The notes: generated from the sequence alone by a model not told the origin. Counted from the first letter of the stretch, positions 36,257-46,440 are shown. The stretch is 64,000 bases of DNA from Prevotellaceae bacterium (GCA_031258195.1 JAIRNF010000020.1:1-64000); one strand, 5' to 3'. A program made the numbers and translations.

Positions 36257-37417
36257 ATGAAAATATTGGTAATAGACGACGAGAGAAGTATTCGTAATGC
36301 GCTAAAAGAAATATTGGAATACGAAGGGTACGATGTTACTTTAGCCGAAGACGGAGTAAAAGGGGTTGAATCAGCAAAGAGCGAAACTTTCGAGGTTATT
36401 TTCTGCGATATCAAAATGCCCAACATGGATGGTATTGAGACGCTCGAAAAAATGCAGGAAATACAGCCCGACACCCCTATGGTTATGATATCGGGGCATG
36501 GCAACATTGATACAGCCGTCGAAGCAATTAAGAAAGGAGCTTACGATTTTATTGAGAAACCGTTAGACCTTAACCGTATTCTTATAACGCTGCGCAATGC
36601 TACCGATAAGTCCACGCTGGTAAAAGAAACCAAAAAACTGCAAAAGAAAATATCGAAGGTTGCAGAAATTGTAGGCGAATCGGAGGCTATTACTAAGATA
36701 AAAACAATGATAGAGCGCGTCGCGCCAACCGATGCCCGTGTACTTATTACAGGTTCAAACGGAACAGGAAAAGAACTGGTTGCACGCTGGTTACACGAAC
36801 TAAGCCCTCGGGCTGCCGCTCCTTTTATAGAGGTTAACTGCGCTGCTATTCCTTCGGAGCTGATAGAGAGCGAGCTGTTTGGTCACGAAAAAGGTTCGTT
36901 TACCTCTGCCATAAAGCAGCATAAAGGAAAATTCGAGCAAGCGGAAGGTGGTACGCTTTTCCTTGATGAGATTGGAGATATGAGCCTTAGCGCTCAAGCA
37001 AAAGTATTGCGCGTGCTGCAAGAAAATAAACTATCGCGGGTAGGTAGCGATAAAGATATTGCTGTAAACGTTCGTGTAGTTGCCGCTACCAACAAAAATT
37101 TAAAAGAAGAAATCGAAAAGGGAACATTTCGCGAGGACTTATACCATCGTTTAAGCGTTATTATTATTCATGTTCCGGCCCTATCGGAGCGTTTAGAAGA
37201 TATTCCTCTATTAGCACAGCATTTTATCGATCAAGTATCTGCCGAGATGGGCGTACCGCCAAAAGAAATCAACGCAAAAGCCATTGCCGAACTACAGAAG
37301 CTAAGTTGGACAGGTAACATTCGCGAGTTTCGTAATACCATCGAACGGTTAATTATTTTAAGCGATAAAGTTATTACCGATAAGGAAGTAAAGGCTTATG
37401 CCAGTCCGTTGTTTTAA
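36257..37417 (+). CDS. Sigma-54-type response regulator without DNA-binding domain (386 aa)
   Basis: A receiver domain (Asp51 in IFCDIKMPNMDG) is joined to an AAA+ domain with ITGSNGTGKELVARWLHELS (Walker A), GGTLFLDEIGDM (Walker B) and the arginine-finger region REDLYHRLSVI. The sigma-54 contact loop, usually GAFTGA, reads GSFTSA. The protein stops at residue 386, right after VITDKEVKAYASPLF, with no Fis-type helix-turn-helix. Similar short proteins seem to occur in Bacteroidota, so this is probably natural. How it finds its promoters, or whether it still works with sigma-54, is open. Confidence 0.85.
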   Translation: MKILVIDDERSIRNALKEILEYEGYDVTLAEDGVKGVESAKSETFEVIFCDIKMPNMDGIETLEKMQEIQPDTPMVMISGHGNIDTAVEAIKKGAYDFIEKPLDLNRILITLRNATDKSTLVKETKKLQKKISKVAEIVGESEAITKIKTMIERVAPTDARVLITGSNGTGKELVARWLHELSPRAAAPFIEVNCAAIPSELIESELFGHEKGSFTSAIKQHKGKFEQAEGGTLFLDEIGDMSLSAQAKVLRVLQENKLSRVGSDKDIAVNVRVVAATNKNLKEEIEKGTFREDLYHRLSVIIIHVPALSERLEDIPLLAQHFIDQVSAEMGVPPKEINAKAIAELQKLSWTGNIREFRNTIERLIILSDKVITDKEVKAYASPLF

Positions 37418-37706
37418 AAAGCAAAAATAAATATTTTTCGTCTATTCATTCGCGTCATGAGTTATTGAAGTCGTTCTAGATTCTGAACGACCTTCATTCT
37501 CTACATTAGCAGTAACATTTCCATTTGTAGTAGGAATAATAATGACATTTATTATACATCCTTGTTCAGCATGTTCATTACACAGATAAGCAGATAAGCA
37601 TCAGTGTTTGGTGTCTAGATAGCACCCGTATCCGGCCTACGGCATCTTACTCCAAAATTATGAATCCCGTCATTAGAGTATCCGTCAATTATACATCTTG
37701 GCATAA
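37418..37706. other. Gap with a possible coding relic
   Basis: No promoter, terminator or repeat-family element is seen. On the minus strand a short frame reads PRCIIDGYSNDGIHNFGVRC before stops appear in all frames, which looks like the remains of a secreted-protein domain. A direct near-repeat AGATAAGCAGATAAGCAT occurs at about 37581-37598. Confidence 0.25.
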
Positions 37707-38444
37707 CTAATTTATTTTACAAGAATTAAACCTAACAAGTTCTTTCCAATTTATAGAACCACAATTATCACAAAATTTATCTATGAACTCTTTAGTAAAC
37801 TTATTTATCATTTGAGAATAAGATTTCATAAATTCATCGTTTTTTTCTTTAGCTTTATAGCCAAGTGGCTCAATTACATCTATATATAGATCTGAATCTC
37901 CAGATATAAATTCCCAAAAACGTTGTCCGCATAATTTAAAATAATCTCCTTTATCTGGATTTCTATCTTGCCCATAACAGCATCCATTTACCGCAATAAC
38001 ATTAAGTTTTGAATTGCTTGTTCGTAACGTTTTTCGCGCTGTTTTAAAATCGGTCCTCATTTTTGTAATTTGAGAACTATTCCCCCAGCTAGGTCCTGAC
38101 TTTATAGTAACGATATATCGAATACTATTATTGTCAAACTCTAAATCCACTCCTGTTATACCGGATTTGAATCCGCCATAGACATTACTATTAATAAAAA
38201 TCGCAAGCCCCTCAAGCCAATCCCCAAAAACAGTTTCCTCGTTTGAAGAAATATGCGCATCCGCGATTCCTCTAACAACCTCTTCTGCGGTAAGAATATA
38301 TTTTGCCTTATACAAATATGGGTTTTTACGTTTCAATATTTTTGATAACTTCAAGTTATCCAAACTCTGAATACGCTTTTGATGAAAAATCCCAATATTA
38401 TCTTCAACGTATTGTAGTACGTCTTTTATGTTTAGTTTTTTCAT
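37707..38444 (-). CDS. PmeII-family type II restriction endonuclease (245 aa)
   Basis: The sequence agrees in layout with PmeII-type nucleases: ILKRKNPYLYKAKYILTAEE, HISSNEETVFGDWLEGLAIF, VYGGFKSGITGVDLEFDNNS, IRYIVTIKSGPSWGNSSQIT, VNGCCYGQDRNPDKGDYFKL, CGQRFWEFISGDSDLYIDVI. The PD-(D/E)xK centre is probably GVDLEF followed by TIKSG. It starts 41 bp inside the 3' end of the methylase gene, so nuclease follows modification in translation. A+T-rich by eye, likely acquired. Confidence 0.85.
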   Translation of the reverse strand: MKKLNIKDVLQYVEDNIGIFHQKRIQSLDNLKLSKILKRKNPYLYKAKYILTAEEVVRGIADAHISSNEETVFGDWLEGLAIFINSNVYGGFKSGITGVDLEFDNNSIRYIVTIKSGPSWGNSSQITKMRTDFKTARKTLRTSNSKLNVIAVNGCCYGQDRNPDKGDYFKLCGQRFWEFISGDSDLYIDVIEPLGYKAKEKNDEFMKSYSQMINKFTKEFIDKFCDNCGSINWKELVRFNSCKIN

Positions 38445-39282
38445 ATTTTTCTTCTGGCTCTAACAAATATAACTCTGCCGGATTAAACCGATCTTTAACC
38501 ATTTTATAATATTCTGGTATAATATCTATTCCTATTGAATTCCGTTTCATTTTATTCGCAACAAAAAGAGTTGTTCCGGAACCCATAAATGGATCCAAAA
38601 CCACATCATTTTCTTTGGTGAAAAGTTTTATAAACCATTCTGGTAACTCTTCAGGAAAAGCAGCACTATGATTTTTATTGTTACACTCTGTTGCTAAGTG
38701 TAAAACATTTGTAGGATAAACCTTATCTCTATTTAACCAATTAGAAATATTTTTTCCAAATCCACTTCCAACCTTAGAATTATCTCTACTTTTATCCGTT
38801 TCAGAAAGGTTTTTTAACCTTGTCTTTGCCCAATTTCCCATAGGCATCATTACCTCTTCTTGATACATATTAAATTTTTTACTTTTATTGAATTGAAGAA
38901 GTCTTTCCCAAGAATCTCTGAAACGATTAGGCCATTTTCCTGGGTATGAATTTTTTTTATGCCAAATAAATTCTTCAGTCCAAAACCATCCTTGTTTCCG
39001 CATAGCAAGAATTAATTCTAATACGTACGTACTTCTTTCCCCATCAACAACCTTTTCTTTTATGTTCAAAATAAAGGTTCCTGTTGGCTTAAGGACTCTT
39101 AAAAGTTCCTTAGATATGGGAAGAAACCAAGCAACATAATCATCTGGGAGAATACCTCCATATGTTGATTTACGCTGATCTGCATATGGAGGAGATGTAA
39201 CGATTAAATCTACGGAGTTATCAGAAAGTTTCTGCAACTTTTTTTTACTATCTCCTAAATATATATCAGTATGTATTTCCAT
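38404..39282 (-). CDS. DNA methyltransferase, SPPY type (N4-cytosine or N6-adenine), 292 aa
   Basis: Modification partner of the PmeII-like nuclease. The catalytic motif DLIVTSPPYADQ comes first (near residue 30) and the SAM-binding VVLDPFMGSGTTLFVANKMK comes later, the beta-class order. The recognition region lies between. SPPY occurs in N4C and some N6A enzymes, so the modified base is not certain. The nuclease gene overlaps its 3' end. Confidence 0.9.
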   Translation of the reverse strand: MEIHTDIYLGDSKKKLQKLSDNSVDLIVTSPPYADQRKSTYGGILPDDYVAWFLPISKELLRVLKPTGTFILNIKEKVVDGERSTYVLELILAMRKQGWFWTEEFIWHKKNSYPGKWPNRFRDSWERLLQFNKSKKFNMYQEEVMMPMGNWAKTRLKNLSETDKSRDNSKVGSGFGKNISNWLNRDKVYPTNVLHLATECNNKNHSAAFPEELPEWFIKLFTKENDVVLDPFMGSGTTLFVANKMKRNSIGIDIIPEYYKMVKDRFNPAELYLLEPEEKYEKTKHKRRTTIR

Positions 39283-39418
39283 TAATTAAATCTCTTTGTT
39301 ACAAATTTACATATAATGATTGATTTTGTTAGCTAAGAAAACATATTTATACACAAGTCTTTATTTATAACCCTTTTATTTACTTATCAACAAGTTTCTT
39401 TCAAGCCGTTTTTCTCTG

Positions 39419-39426
39419 TAACTTTG
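39419..39426 (+). promoter_or_regulatory. Putative -7 box of dnaE
   Basis: TAACTTTG matches TAnnTTTG, 33 bp before the dnaE ATG, in the context TGTAACTTTGTAGG also found before ricT. Confidence 0.55.
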
Positions 39427-39459
39427 TAGGATTAGTTTTCTACCGAGTTAAAATTCAGT

Positions 39460-42400
39460 ATGTCAAAATTTGTACACCTACACGCGCACTCCGAGTATTC
39501 AACACTCGACGGTGCTTCTAAGATATCGGCATTAGTAGATAAAGCCATTGCCAACGGTATGCCTGCCGTTGCCATTACCGATCATGGTAACATGTTCGGA
39601 ACAAAGGAGTTTTTCAACTACGTGTGTAAAAAAAACGCTAAGTACGATGATGCCATTAAGAACATCAAAAAACAGCTGAATGAGCTGAAAAATGAAGATG
39701 AGGACGAAGAGCGAAAAGAAAAGATACAGCAGCTGCAAAATGAGCGGATAGAAACCGAAAAGAAAAAGTTTAAGCCCATTATAGGTTGTGAGGTATATGT
39801 TGCTGCTAACACAAGACACGAGAAAAAAGGAAAAGAAAACGCCAGCGGCTATCACCTTGTTCTGCTCGCTAAGAATAAGATAGGATACCACAATTTAGTT
39901 AAAATGGTATCGTTGGGATACATCGAAGGCTTCTACTATAAGCCCCGTATCGACAGGGAGCTGATGGAAAAATACCACGAAGGGATTATTGCTTCGTCTG
40001 CCTGCCTTGGAGGAGAAATTCCACAGCACCTAATGCACAACGAACCGGAAAAAGCGGAAGAGGCTGTGCTTTGGCATAAAAATCTTTTTGGCGATGATTA
40101 CTACATCGAACTACAACGCCATAAAAGCGATGATCCCAACTCTGCCCGCGACGTTTACGAACATCAAAAAGTAGTAAACGTACAGCTAATGGAGCTGGCA
40201 AAGAAGCATAATATCAAGCTGATTGCAACTAACGATTCGCACTTTACCAACGAAGAAGAGGCGGAAGCGCACGACCGCCTACTTTGTATCAGCACCGGAA
40301 CCGATGTTAACGACCCTAACCGTATGCGTTATACCAAGCAAGAGTGGTTTAAAACGCCAGCGGAAATGGAAGGTATCTTTGCAGATATCCCCGAAGCGTT
40401 AGCCAATACACTTGAAATTGCGGATAAGGTTGAGTTTTACGACATCAACAGCGTACCAATCATGCCGGATTTTCCTTTGCCCGAAGGGTTTGCAGACGCT
40501 GATGACTATCTTAAACATCTTACATACGAAGGGGCGAAAAAGCATTACTCCGAAATAACAGACGAAGTAAAAGAGCGTATAGATTTTGAGCTGGGTACCA
40601 TTCGGCGTATGGGTTATCCCGGCTATTTTCTCATTGTACAAGACTTCATTGCATGGGCTCGAAACAACGGCGTCGCTGTAGGTCCTGGACGTGGATCGGC
40701 AGCAGGCTCCGTTGTGGCGTATTGTTTAGGAATTACCGATATCGACCCGCTAAAATACGATTTGCTATTTGAGCGTTTTCTCAATCCCGACCGTATTTCG
40801 ATGCCTGATATTGATATCGATTTTGATGACGACGGGCGAGCCAGAGTGCTTGAGTATGTGGAGAACAAGTACGGAAAAGAAAAAGTTGCTCATATCGTTA
40901 CATTCGGTACAATGGCAGCCAAATCTGCCATTAAAGATGTTGGGCGCGTTCAAAAATTACCGCTTGCTGAAACCGACAGGCTATCGAAGCTGATTGATGA
41001 GCTGCCTCGGGATGTTAAGGTGAGCATCAAGAACGCAATCGAAAATATATCTGCCATGCGTGAGGCAGCCGAATCTACAGACCCATTGATGAGCGATACG
41101 TTAAAGTATGCGCAAATGCTGGAAGGTACGGTGCGTAATACGGGAGTGCATGCTTGCGGAGTTGTAATCGGTAAGGACGACCTCTACAACTATATTCCCA
41201 TAAGTACTACTTATGATAAAGAGACCAAGCAAGATATGCTTGTGTCGCAGTACGAAGGTACGGTGATTGAAGAAGTAGGTATGCTTAAAATGGACTTCTT
41301 AGGTCTTAAAACGCTCTCAATTATTAAAGATGCCCTCGATAACATAAGACGAAGTAAAGGTACTGAAATAGATATAAACACCATACCCATTGACGATACT
41401 AAGACCTACGAGCTTTACAGCTCGGGTCAAACTGTAGGTACATTCCAGTTCGAATCTCCCGGAATGCAAAAATATTTACGAGAACTTAAGCCTACGCAGT
41501 TCGAAGACCTAATAGCCATGAACGCCCTGTATCGTCCGGGTCCTATGGACTACATTCTCGACTTTGTTGATAGAAAACACGGTCGTAAACCAATAACTTA
41601 CGACATTCCTATAATGGAGCGCTACCTGAAAGATACCTATGGTATTACGGTATATCAGGAGCAGGTCATGCTTCTTTCTCGTCTGCTTGCCAACTTCTCT
41701 CGCGGTCAATCCGATGAGCTGAGAAAAGCTATGGGCAAAAAGTTGAAGGATAAAATGGATGCCTTAAAAGTGAAGTTTGTTGAGGGTTGTAAAGCAAATG
41801 GGCACGATGAAAAAACGGTTTTAAAAATCTGGGAAGATTGGGAAAAGTTTGCATCCTACGCGTTCAACAAATCTCATGCAGCTTGCTATTCTTGGGTTGC
41901 CTATCAAACGGCATATCTAAAAGCAAACTACCCTGCCGAATACATGGCGGCAGTACTTACCCGCAACAGCTCCGATATAAAGGAAATATCGAAGTTTATG
42001 GACGAGTGTAAGAGAATGGGTATTCAGGTTCTCAGCCCCGATGTAAACGAAAGCTACCGAACGTTTACCGTAAATAAAGATGGGAACATCCGTTTCGGGT
42101 TAAGCGCTATTAAGGGCATGGGAATTAACGCGGTAGAGAATATTATTCAGGAACGCGACGCTAATGGACCTTTTAAAGATATCTTCGATTTTATTTGCCG
42201 TGTAAATCTTTCGGCTGTTAACCGAAAAACTATTGAAACTCTTGCTTTTTCAGGAGGTTTTGACAGCTTCTCAGAGATTAAGCGCCATCAGTTTACGGCA
42301 ACGAATAAGGACGGACAAACGTTTGTTGAAGCGCTCTTATCATACGGAAATAAAAAACAAAATGACACGGTAGGTTCGCAGTCTTTATTTGGAGAAGCAT

Positions 42401-43089
42401 TAGCCGAATCTATCGTTACACCGGAAATCCCCCGAGCAGAGGAGTGGTCTATTTTAGAAATTCTAAGCAAAGAAAAAGAACTGATCGGAATGTACCTGTC
42501 TTCTCATCCGCTAGATCCTTATGCATTCGAAATAAAACAGTTCTGTAACGTAAGCCTCTACGATTTAAAGGATCTTGAATCGTTAAAAGGTAAAACTATA
42601 TGCTTTGCCGGAATGGTAAGCGATGTATCGCATCAAACGTCAAAAGCAGGAAAACCGTTTGGAAGCGTTACTATAGAAGATTACAGCGACAGCTACCGCT
42701 TTATGCTTTTTTCTAAAGACTGGGTTGATAATACAAAATTCTTTGTAAAGGGCTACTTTCTTTATATAAAGGCAAAGGTACAGCCACGTTATGGCAAAGA
42801 TGAGTTAGAAGCAAAAATCCTTTCAATACATTTATTACCAAACATTCGGGAAGAGCTGGTACAAAATATTACAATAAAATTGCCGATTGAAGCTATTTCG
42901 CTAGAACTGATAGGAAACATTAAGCGTTCAGCAGAAAGAAATCCGGGGAGCATCGGATTACGTCTAAAAATTCTTGATGGAGAAGTGCGTATTGCATTAG
43001 ACTTATTCTCGCGTAACTATCGTATAAATTTAAGCAACGACATTTTATCGTTTTTTGAGAGCTATAATATAGATTATAGTATTAACTAA
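39460..43089 (+). CDS. dnaE: DNA polymerase III alpha subunit (1209 aa)
   Basis: Replicative polymerase. The N-terminal PHP domain begins VHLHAHSEYSTLDGASKISA; the catalytic palm has VGPGRGSAAGSVVAYCLGI and the acidic triad region MPDIDIDFDDDGRARVLEYV. The beta-clamp-binding and OB-fold parts follow (KTICFAGMVSDVSHQTSKAG). A lysine/glutamate-rich insertion lies at about residues 55-110. Length is within the DnaE range. A PPOX-family gene follows 16 bp downstream. Confidence 0.96.
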   Translation: MSKFVHLHAHSEYSTLDGASKISALVDKAIANGMPAVAITDHGNMFGTKEFFNYVCKKNAKYDDAIKNIKKQLNELKNEDEDEERKEKIQQLQNERIETEKKKFKPIIGCEVYVAANTRHEKKGKENASGYHLVLLAKNKIGYHNLVKMVSLGYIEGFYYKPRIDRELMEKYHEGIIASSACLGGEIPQHLMHNEPEKAEEAVLWHKNLFGDDYYIELQRHKSDDPNSARDVYEHQKVVNVQLMELAKKHNIKLIATNDSHFTNEEEAEAHDRLLCISTGTDVNDPNRMRYTKQEWFKTPAEMEGIFADIPEALANTLEIADKVEFYDINSVPIMPDFPLPEGFADADDYLKHLTYEGAKKHYSEITDEVKERIDFELGTIRRMGYPGYFLIVQDFIAWARNNGVAVGPGRGSAAGSVVAYCLGITDIDPLKYDLLFERFLNPDRISMPDIDIDFDDDGRARVLEYVENKYGKEKVAHIVTFGTMAAKSAIKDVGRVQKLPLAETDRLSKLIDELPRDVKVSIKNAIENISAMREAAESTDPLMSDTLKYAQMLEGTVRNTGVHACGVVIGKDDLYNYIPISTTYDKETKQDMLVSQYEGTVIEEVGMLKMDFLGLKTLSIIKDALDNIRRSKGTEIDINTIPIDDTKTYELYSSGQTVGTFQFESPGMQKYLRELKPTQFEDLIAMNALYRPGPMDYILDFVDRKHGRKPITYDIPIMERYLKDTYGITVYQEQVMLLSRLLANFSRGQSDELRKAMGKKLKDKMDALKVKFVEGCKANGHDEKTVLKIWEDWEKFASYAFNKSHAACYSWVAYQTAYLKANYPAEYMAAVLTRNSSDIKEISKFMDECKRMGIQVLSPDVNESYRTFTVNKDGNIRFGLSAIKGMGINAVENIIQERDANGPFKDIFDFICRVNLSAVNRKTIETLAFSGGFDSFSEIKRHQFTATNKDGQTFVEALLSYGNKKQNDTVGSQSLFGEALAESIVTPEIPRAEEWSILEILSKEKELIGMYLSSHPLDPYAFEIKQFCNVSLYDLKDLESLKGKTICFAGMVSDVSHQTSKAGKPFGSVTIEDYSDSYRFMLFSKDWVDNTKFFVKGYFLYIKAKVQPRYGKDELEAKILSIHLLPNIREELVQNITIKLPIEAISLELIGNIKRSAERNPGSIGLRLKILDGEVRIALDLFSRNYRINLSNDILSFFESYNIDYSIN

Positions 43090-43105
43090 AAATACTAATG
43101 CAACC

Positions 43106-43504
43106 ATGAATGAAGTTTTTAATTTTTTAAAAGAAAACCAGACTTTCTATATTGTAACAGTTGAAGATGGTAAACCGCGAGTTCGTCCGTTTGGTTTTAT
43201 AATGGAGTATGATGGAAAGATTTATTTCCGCACAAACAATACAAAAAACGTATATAAGCAGCTGAAACAAAATGCCGACTTCGAAATTACGGCTACATCT
43301 GCCAAGTATGAATGGATTCGTTTAAAAGGGAAAACTGTTTTTGACAGTAATCTTGCTGCAAAGACAAAAACTTTTGAAGTCGCCCCGTTTTTAGCCGATA
43401 TGTATAAAACACCTGATAATCCCATATTCGAAGTATTCTATATTCAAGATGGAGAGGCTACCACTTATTCAATGAAAGAAGAGCCGAAAAAGATTAAGCT
43501 GTAG
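43106..43504 (+). CDS. Pyridoxamine 5'-phosphate oxidase family protein (132 aa)
   Basis: A small FMN-binding split-barrel protein: FYIVTVEDGKPRVRPFGFIM, KIYFRTNNTKNVYKQLKQNA, YEWIRLKGKTVFDS, FEVFYIQDGEATTYSM. Family members bind flavin (FMN or F420) and reduce small substrates; the substrate here is unknown. It may be co-transcribed with dnaE. Confidence 0.85.
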   Translation: MNEVFNFLKENQTFYIVTVEDGKPRVRPFGFIMEYDGKIYFRTNNTKNVYKQLKQNADFEITATSAKYEWIRLKGKTVFDSNLAAKTKTFEVAPFLADMYKTPDNPIFEVFYIQDGEATTYSMKEEPKKIKL

Positions 43505-43579
43505 ATGGGCTAACCTCGTAGGTTCAACTCAATAAATGACCATAAAAAAAGAGGCTCTCTAAAAAATCTTGTTTTCTTC

Positions 43580-43664
43580 GTCATGTCGAACGGAAGTGGG
43601 ACATCTGCTCACTCGGCATGTTGCTACTTATCTGTAGATTCCGCCCTACAGTCGGAAAGACATG
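43580..43664. repeat. Intergenic palindromic repeat, copy 9 (degenerate)
   Basis: The left arm is recognisable (ATGTC/GACAT with a widened loop); the right arm is eroded. The centre resembles that of copy 1 in reverse. It lies between the converging PPOX and nrdJ genes. Confidence 0.6.
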
Positions 43665-43717
43665 TTTACTAATTTTTAGACGGCTTTTTATCTCGATTTA
43701 ATCGACTAGTATTTTTA

Positions 43718-46309
43718 TTAGCCGCATTTTGAATATCCGCAATCTTTACAAACCAAGCAGCCTTCTTGGTAAACTAGCGCATCCGATCCGCATTTTCCAC
43801 ATGCTTCGCCTTTTTCCGCTTCAGTGCCATCGGGAATATAGCGTTTTAGCGCTCTTTCTACGCCATTTTTCCATGTATTAATTGTTTCGCTGTCAAGCTC
43901 CAATCCAGATACAAGGTTTACAACATCCAGTATAGGCATATTATTACGTAGTACACCCGATATAAGCTTTGCGTAGTTCCAGTACTCTTTATTAAACATA
44001 TGCGAAATGCCGCCAAGCGTATTTGTGTAACCAAACTTATCTACCCATTGAAAATCGTAACGTGTACCGTTTGCATCTTTTACCTTAAGAATTTTACCCA
44101 TAGTTACGGCACGAGGGATAGAACGTACATCATCATCTACCAAACCGGTAAATATTTCGTACGGACGACCGTTATATAACCCAACCAGCGCAATCCACTG
44201 TTCGTTGCCATTCTTAAAACGGATAACTTCGGCTTCGAGAGCTTCCGGGCGCTTAGCGGGCATACCATTTTCTTTTTCTTTCTTGTCTTTACCGGAAACT
44301 AATACCCCGGAACGCGAGCCATCGCGATAAACGGTAACACCTTTACAACCGCTCTCCCATGCCGTTTTATATACTTCGGCAACCATTGTTTCTGTTGTTT
44401 CGGCAGGTAAGTTAACAGTAACGCTAATAGAGTGATCTACCCACTTTTGTATCTTACCTTGCATTTTTACCTTACTAACCCAGTCAACATCGTTAGAGGA
44501 AGCTTTATAGTATGGAGATTTTTGTACTAATTCCTCAAGCTGTTCTTCTCCGTACTTCTTTACCTCTTCAGGGTCGTAACTGTTGGCTTCGCACCATGTG
44601 AGGAATTTATGATGAAATAAGAAGTATTCTTCCCACTTATCGCCAACTTCGTCAACAAAACTAGCCTTTACGTTTTTGTCATTTGGATTAACCTTACGAC
44701 GGCGTTTGTAGAATGGAAGGAATACTGGCTCAATACCAGATGTTGTTTGCGTCATCATACTGGTTGTTCCCGTTGGTGCAATAGTAAGCAACGATATATT
44801 ACGACGACCATGGCGAACCATATCTTCGTACAGCTCTTCATCTTCGCGGGCAATACGCATAATCATGGGGTTGTTTGCCTCACGCTTTGCATCAAAAATC
44901 GGGAATGGTCCACGCTCCTTAGCCATTACAACAGATTGACGATACGCTTCTACAGCTAACGTTTTCTGTATGTTAACAGCATATCCAATACCTTCTTCAG
45001 AGCCATAGCGGATACCTAATGCTGCCAGCATATCTCCTTCGGCAGTAATACCTAAGCCTGTACGGCGTCCGTTAATCGCTTTTTCTTTTATTTTTTCCCA
45101 AAGCTCACGCTCTACCTGCTTAATCGAATCGTCTTCGGGGTCTTTTGCAATCTTATTAATAATAGCGTCTATCTTTTCAAGCTCAAGATCAATAAGGTCG
45201 TCCATCAAACGCATAGCTATTTCTACATGCTTTTTAAATAACGGCATATTGAATGTTGCTTCATTTGTAAATGGATTTTCAACATATCCGTAAAGGTTAA
45301 TGGCGATAAGACGACAGCTATCGTATGGGCAAAGCGGAATTTCGCCACAAGGATTGGTTGAAACTGTCTTATATCCTAAATCTAAATAGCAATCGGGAAT
45401 AGCCTCGCGAATAACCGTATCCCAGAAAAGGATACCCGGTTCTGCGGACTTCCATGCGTTGTGAATAATCTTTTTCCACAACTGCTGTGCGTCTATCTCT
45501 ATTTTATACTTCGGATTTTTGCTTTCTACCGGATATTGCTGTGTATAAGGCTTACCGTTGATTACACAGCGCATAAACTCATCATCTATTCTAACAGATA
45601 CGTTAGCGCCTGTAACCTTTCCAGTTTCCATCTTTGCATCAATAAAACGCTCTGCATCGGGGTGCTTAATGGATAAACTGAGCATTAACGCGCCACGACG
45701 ACCATCCATAGCAACTTCGCGGGTTGAGTTTGAATAACGCTCCATAAAAGGTACAATACCTGTAGAGTTGAGCGCGCTATTCATTACCGGACTTCCTGTA
45801 GGGCGAATGTTAGAAAGATCGTGACCGACACCACCACGACGTTTCATCAGCTGTACCTGCTCTTCATCTAACCGCATAATACCCCCGTATGAATCCGACT
45901 CGCCCTGATGCCCTATTACAAAGCAGTTGGATAGAGACGCAATCTGATACTCGTTGCCAATACCGGTCATTGGTCCGCCTTGCGGTACGATATACTTAAA
46001 GTTTTCAAGAACTTCGTAAATTTCTTCCTCGGTTAAAGGGTTAGAGTATTTGCTTTCTATTCTGGCAAACTCTTTTGCCAAGCGACGATGCATATCTTCG
46101 GGGCTTTTCTCGTAGATATTGCCAAACGAATCTTTTAATGCATACTTACTTAACCAAACGGTTGCTGCCAACTCGTCTCCCTTAAAGTAGGCTTTGCTTG
46201 CCTCTATTACTTCATCGTAGCTATAAGTAGCTAACTTCTTTTCTACCTTTTCTTTTACTTGCTTTGTTTCTTTAGGGTTCATTACTGCTGTGTCGTTATA
46301 GGTCTGCAT
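43718..46309 (-). CDS. nrdJ: Adenosylcobalamin-dependent ribonucleotide reductase, class II (863 aa)
   Basis: Makes deoxyribonucleotides with a B12-derived radical, independent of oxygen. The active-site region is TNPCGEIPLCPYDSCRLIAI and the fold segments LLTIAPTGTTSMMTQTTSGI and CKGVTVYRDGSRSGVL are typical of NrdJ. The C-terminal zinc-ribbon-like tail reads CGKCGSDALVYQEGCLVCKD followed by CGYSKCG. The start is ATG 46309. The leader holds a terminator-like hairpin (see 46340-46420). Neither a B12 riboswitch motif nor NrdR boxes were seen. Confidence 0.95.
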   Translation of the reverse strand: MQTYNDTAVMNPKETKQVKEKVEKKLATYSYDEVIEASKAYFKGDELAATVWLSKYALKDSFGNIYEKSPEDMHRRLAKEFARIESKYSNPLTEEEIYEVLENFKYIVPQGGPMTGIGNEYQIASLSNCFVIGHQGESDSYGGIMRLDEEQVQLMKRRGGVGHDLSNIRPTGSPVMNSALNSTGIVPFMERYSNSTREVAMDGRRGALMLSLSIKHPDAERFIDAKMETGKVTGANVSVRIDDEFMRCVINGKPYTQQYPVESKNPKYKIEIDAQQLWKKIIHNAWKSAEPGILFWDTVIREAIPDCYLDLGYKTVSTNPCGEIPLCPYDSCRLIAINLYGYVENPFTNEATFNMPLFKKHVEIAMRLMDDLIDLELEKIDAIINKIAKDPEDDSIKQVERELWEKIKEKAINGRRTGLGITAEGDMLAALGIRYGSEEGIGYAVNIQKTLAVEAYRQSVVMAKERGPFPIFDAKREANNPMIMRIAREDEELYEDMVRHGRRNISLLTIAPTGTTSMMTQTTSGIEPVFLPFYKRRRKVNPNDKNVKASFVDEVGDKWEEYFLFHHKFLTWCEANSYDPEEVKKYGEEQLEELVQKSPYYKASSNDVDWVSKVKMQGKIQKWVDHSISVTVNLPAETTETMVAEVYKTAWESGCKGVTVYRDGSRSGVLVSGKDKKEKENGMPAKRPEALEAEVIRFKNGNEQWIALVGLYNGRPYEIFTGLVDDDVRSIPRAVTMGKILKVKDANGTRYDFQWVDKFGYTNTLGGISHMFNKEYWNYAKLISGVLRNNMPILDVVNLVSGLELDSETINTWKNGVERALKRYIPDGTEAEKGEACGKCGSDALVYQEGCLVCKDCGYSKCG

Positions 46310-46339
46310 GACTGTAGGGGTAAATATTTGTGTAACTAA

Positions 46340-46440
46340 TAGTTAGGCTTTTATCCGTTGGTAAAAAACCTACCATAACTTGTGGGTTCTGGTAGGATTT
46401 TAGTGAATACAAGTTTACGATGATTAACGCCGTTCTCTAT
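46340..46440 (-). promoter_or_regulatory. Candidate leader attenuator upstream of nrdJ
   Basis: On the minus strand AAAATCCTACCA pairs with TGGTAGGTTTTTT around a 14-nt loop, an intrinsic-terminator shape ending in six T, about 45 nt before the nrdJ ATG. Upstream, AACTTGT is complementary to ACAAGTT inside that loop, so a rival or pseudoknot pairing is possible. Further up, AACCAGCTG and CAGCCTATT-side CAGCTGGTT-like arms form another hairpin at about 46474-46509. Confidence 0.45.
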
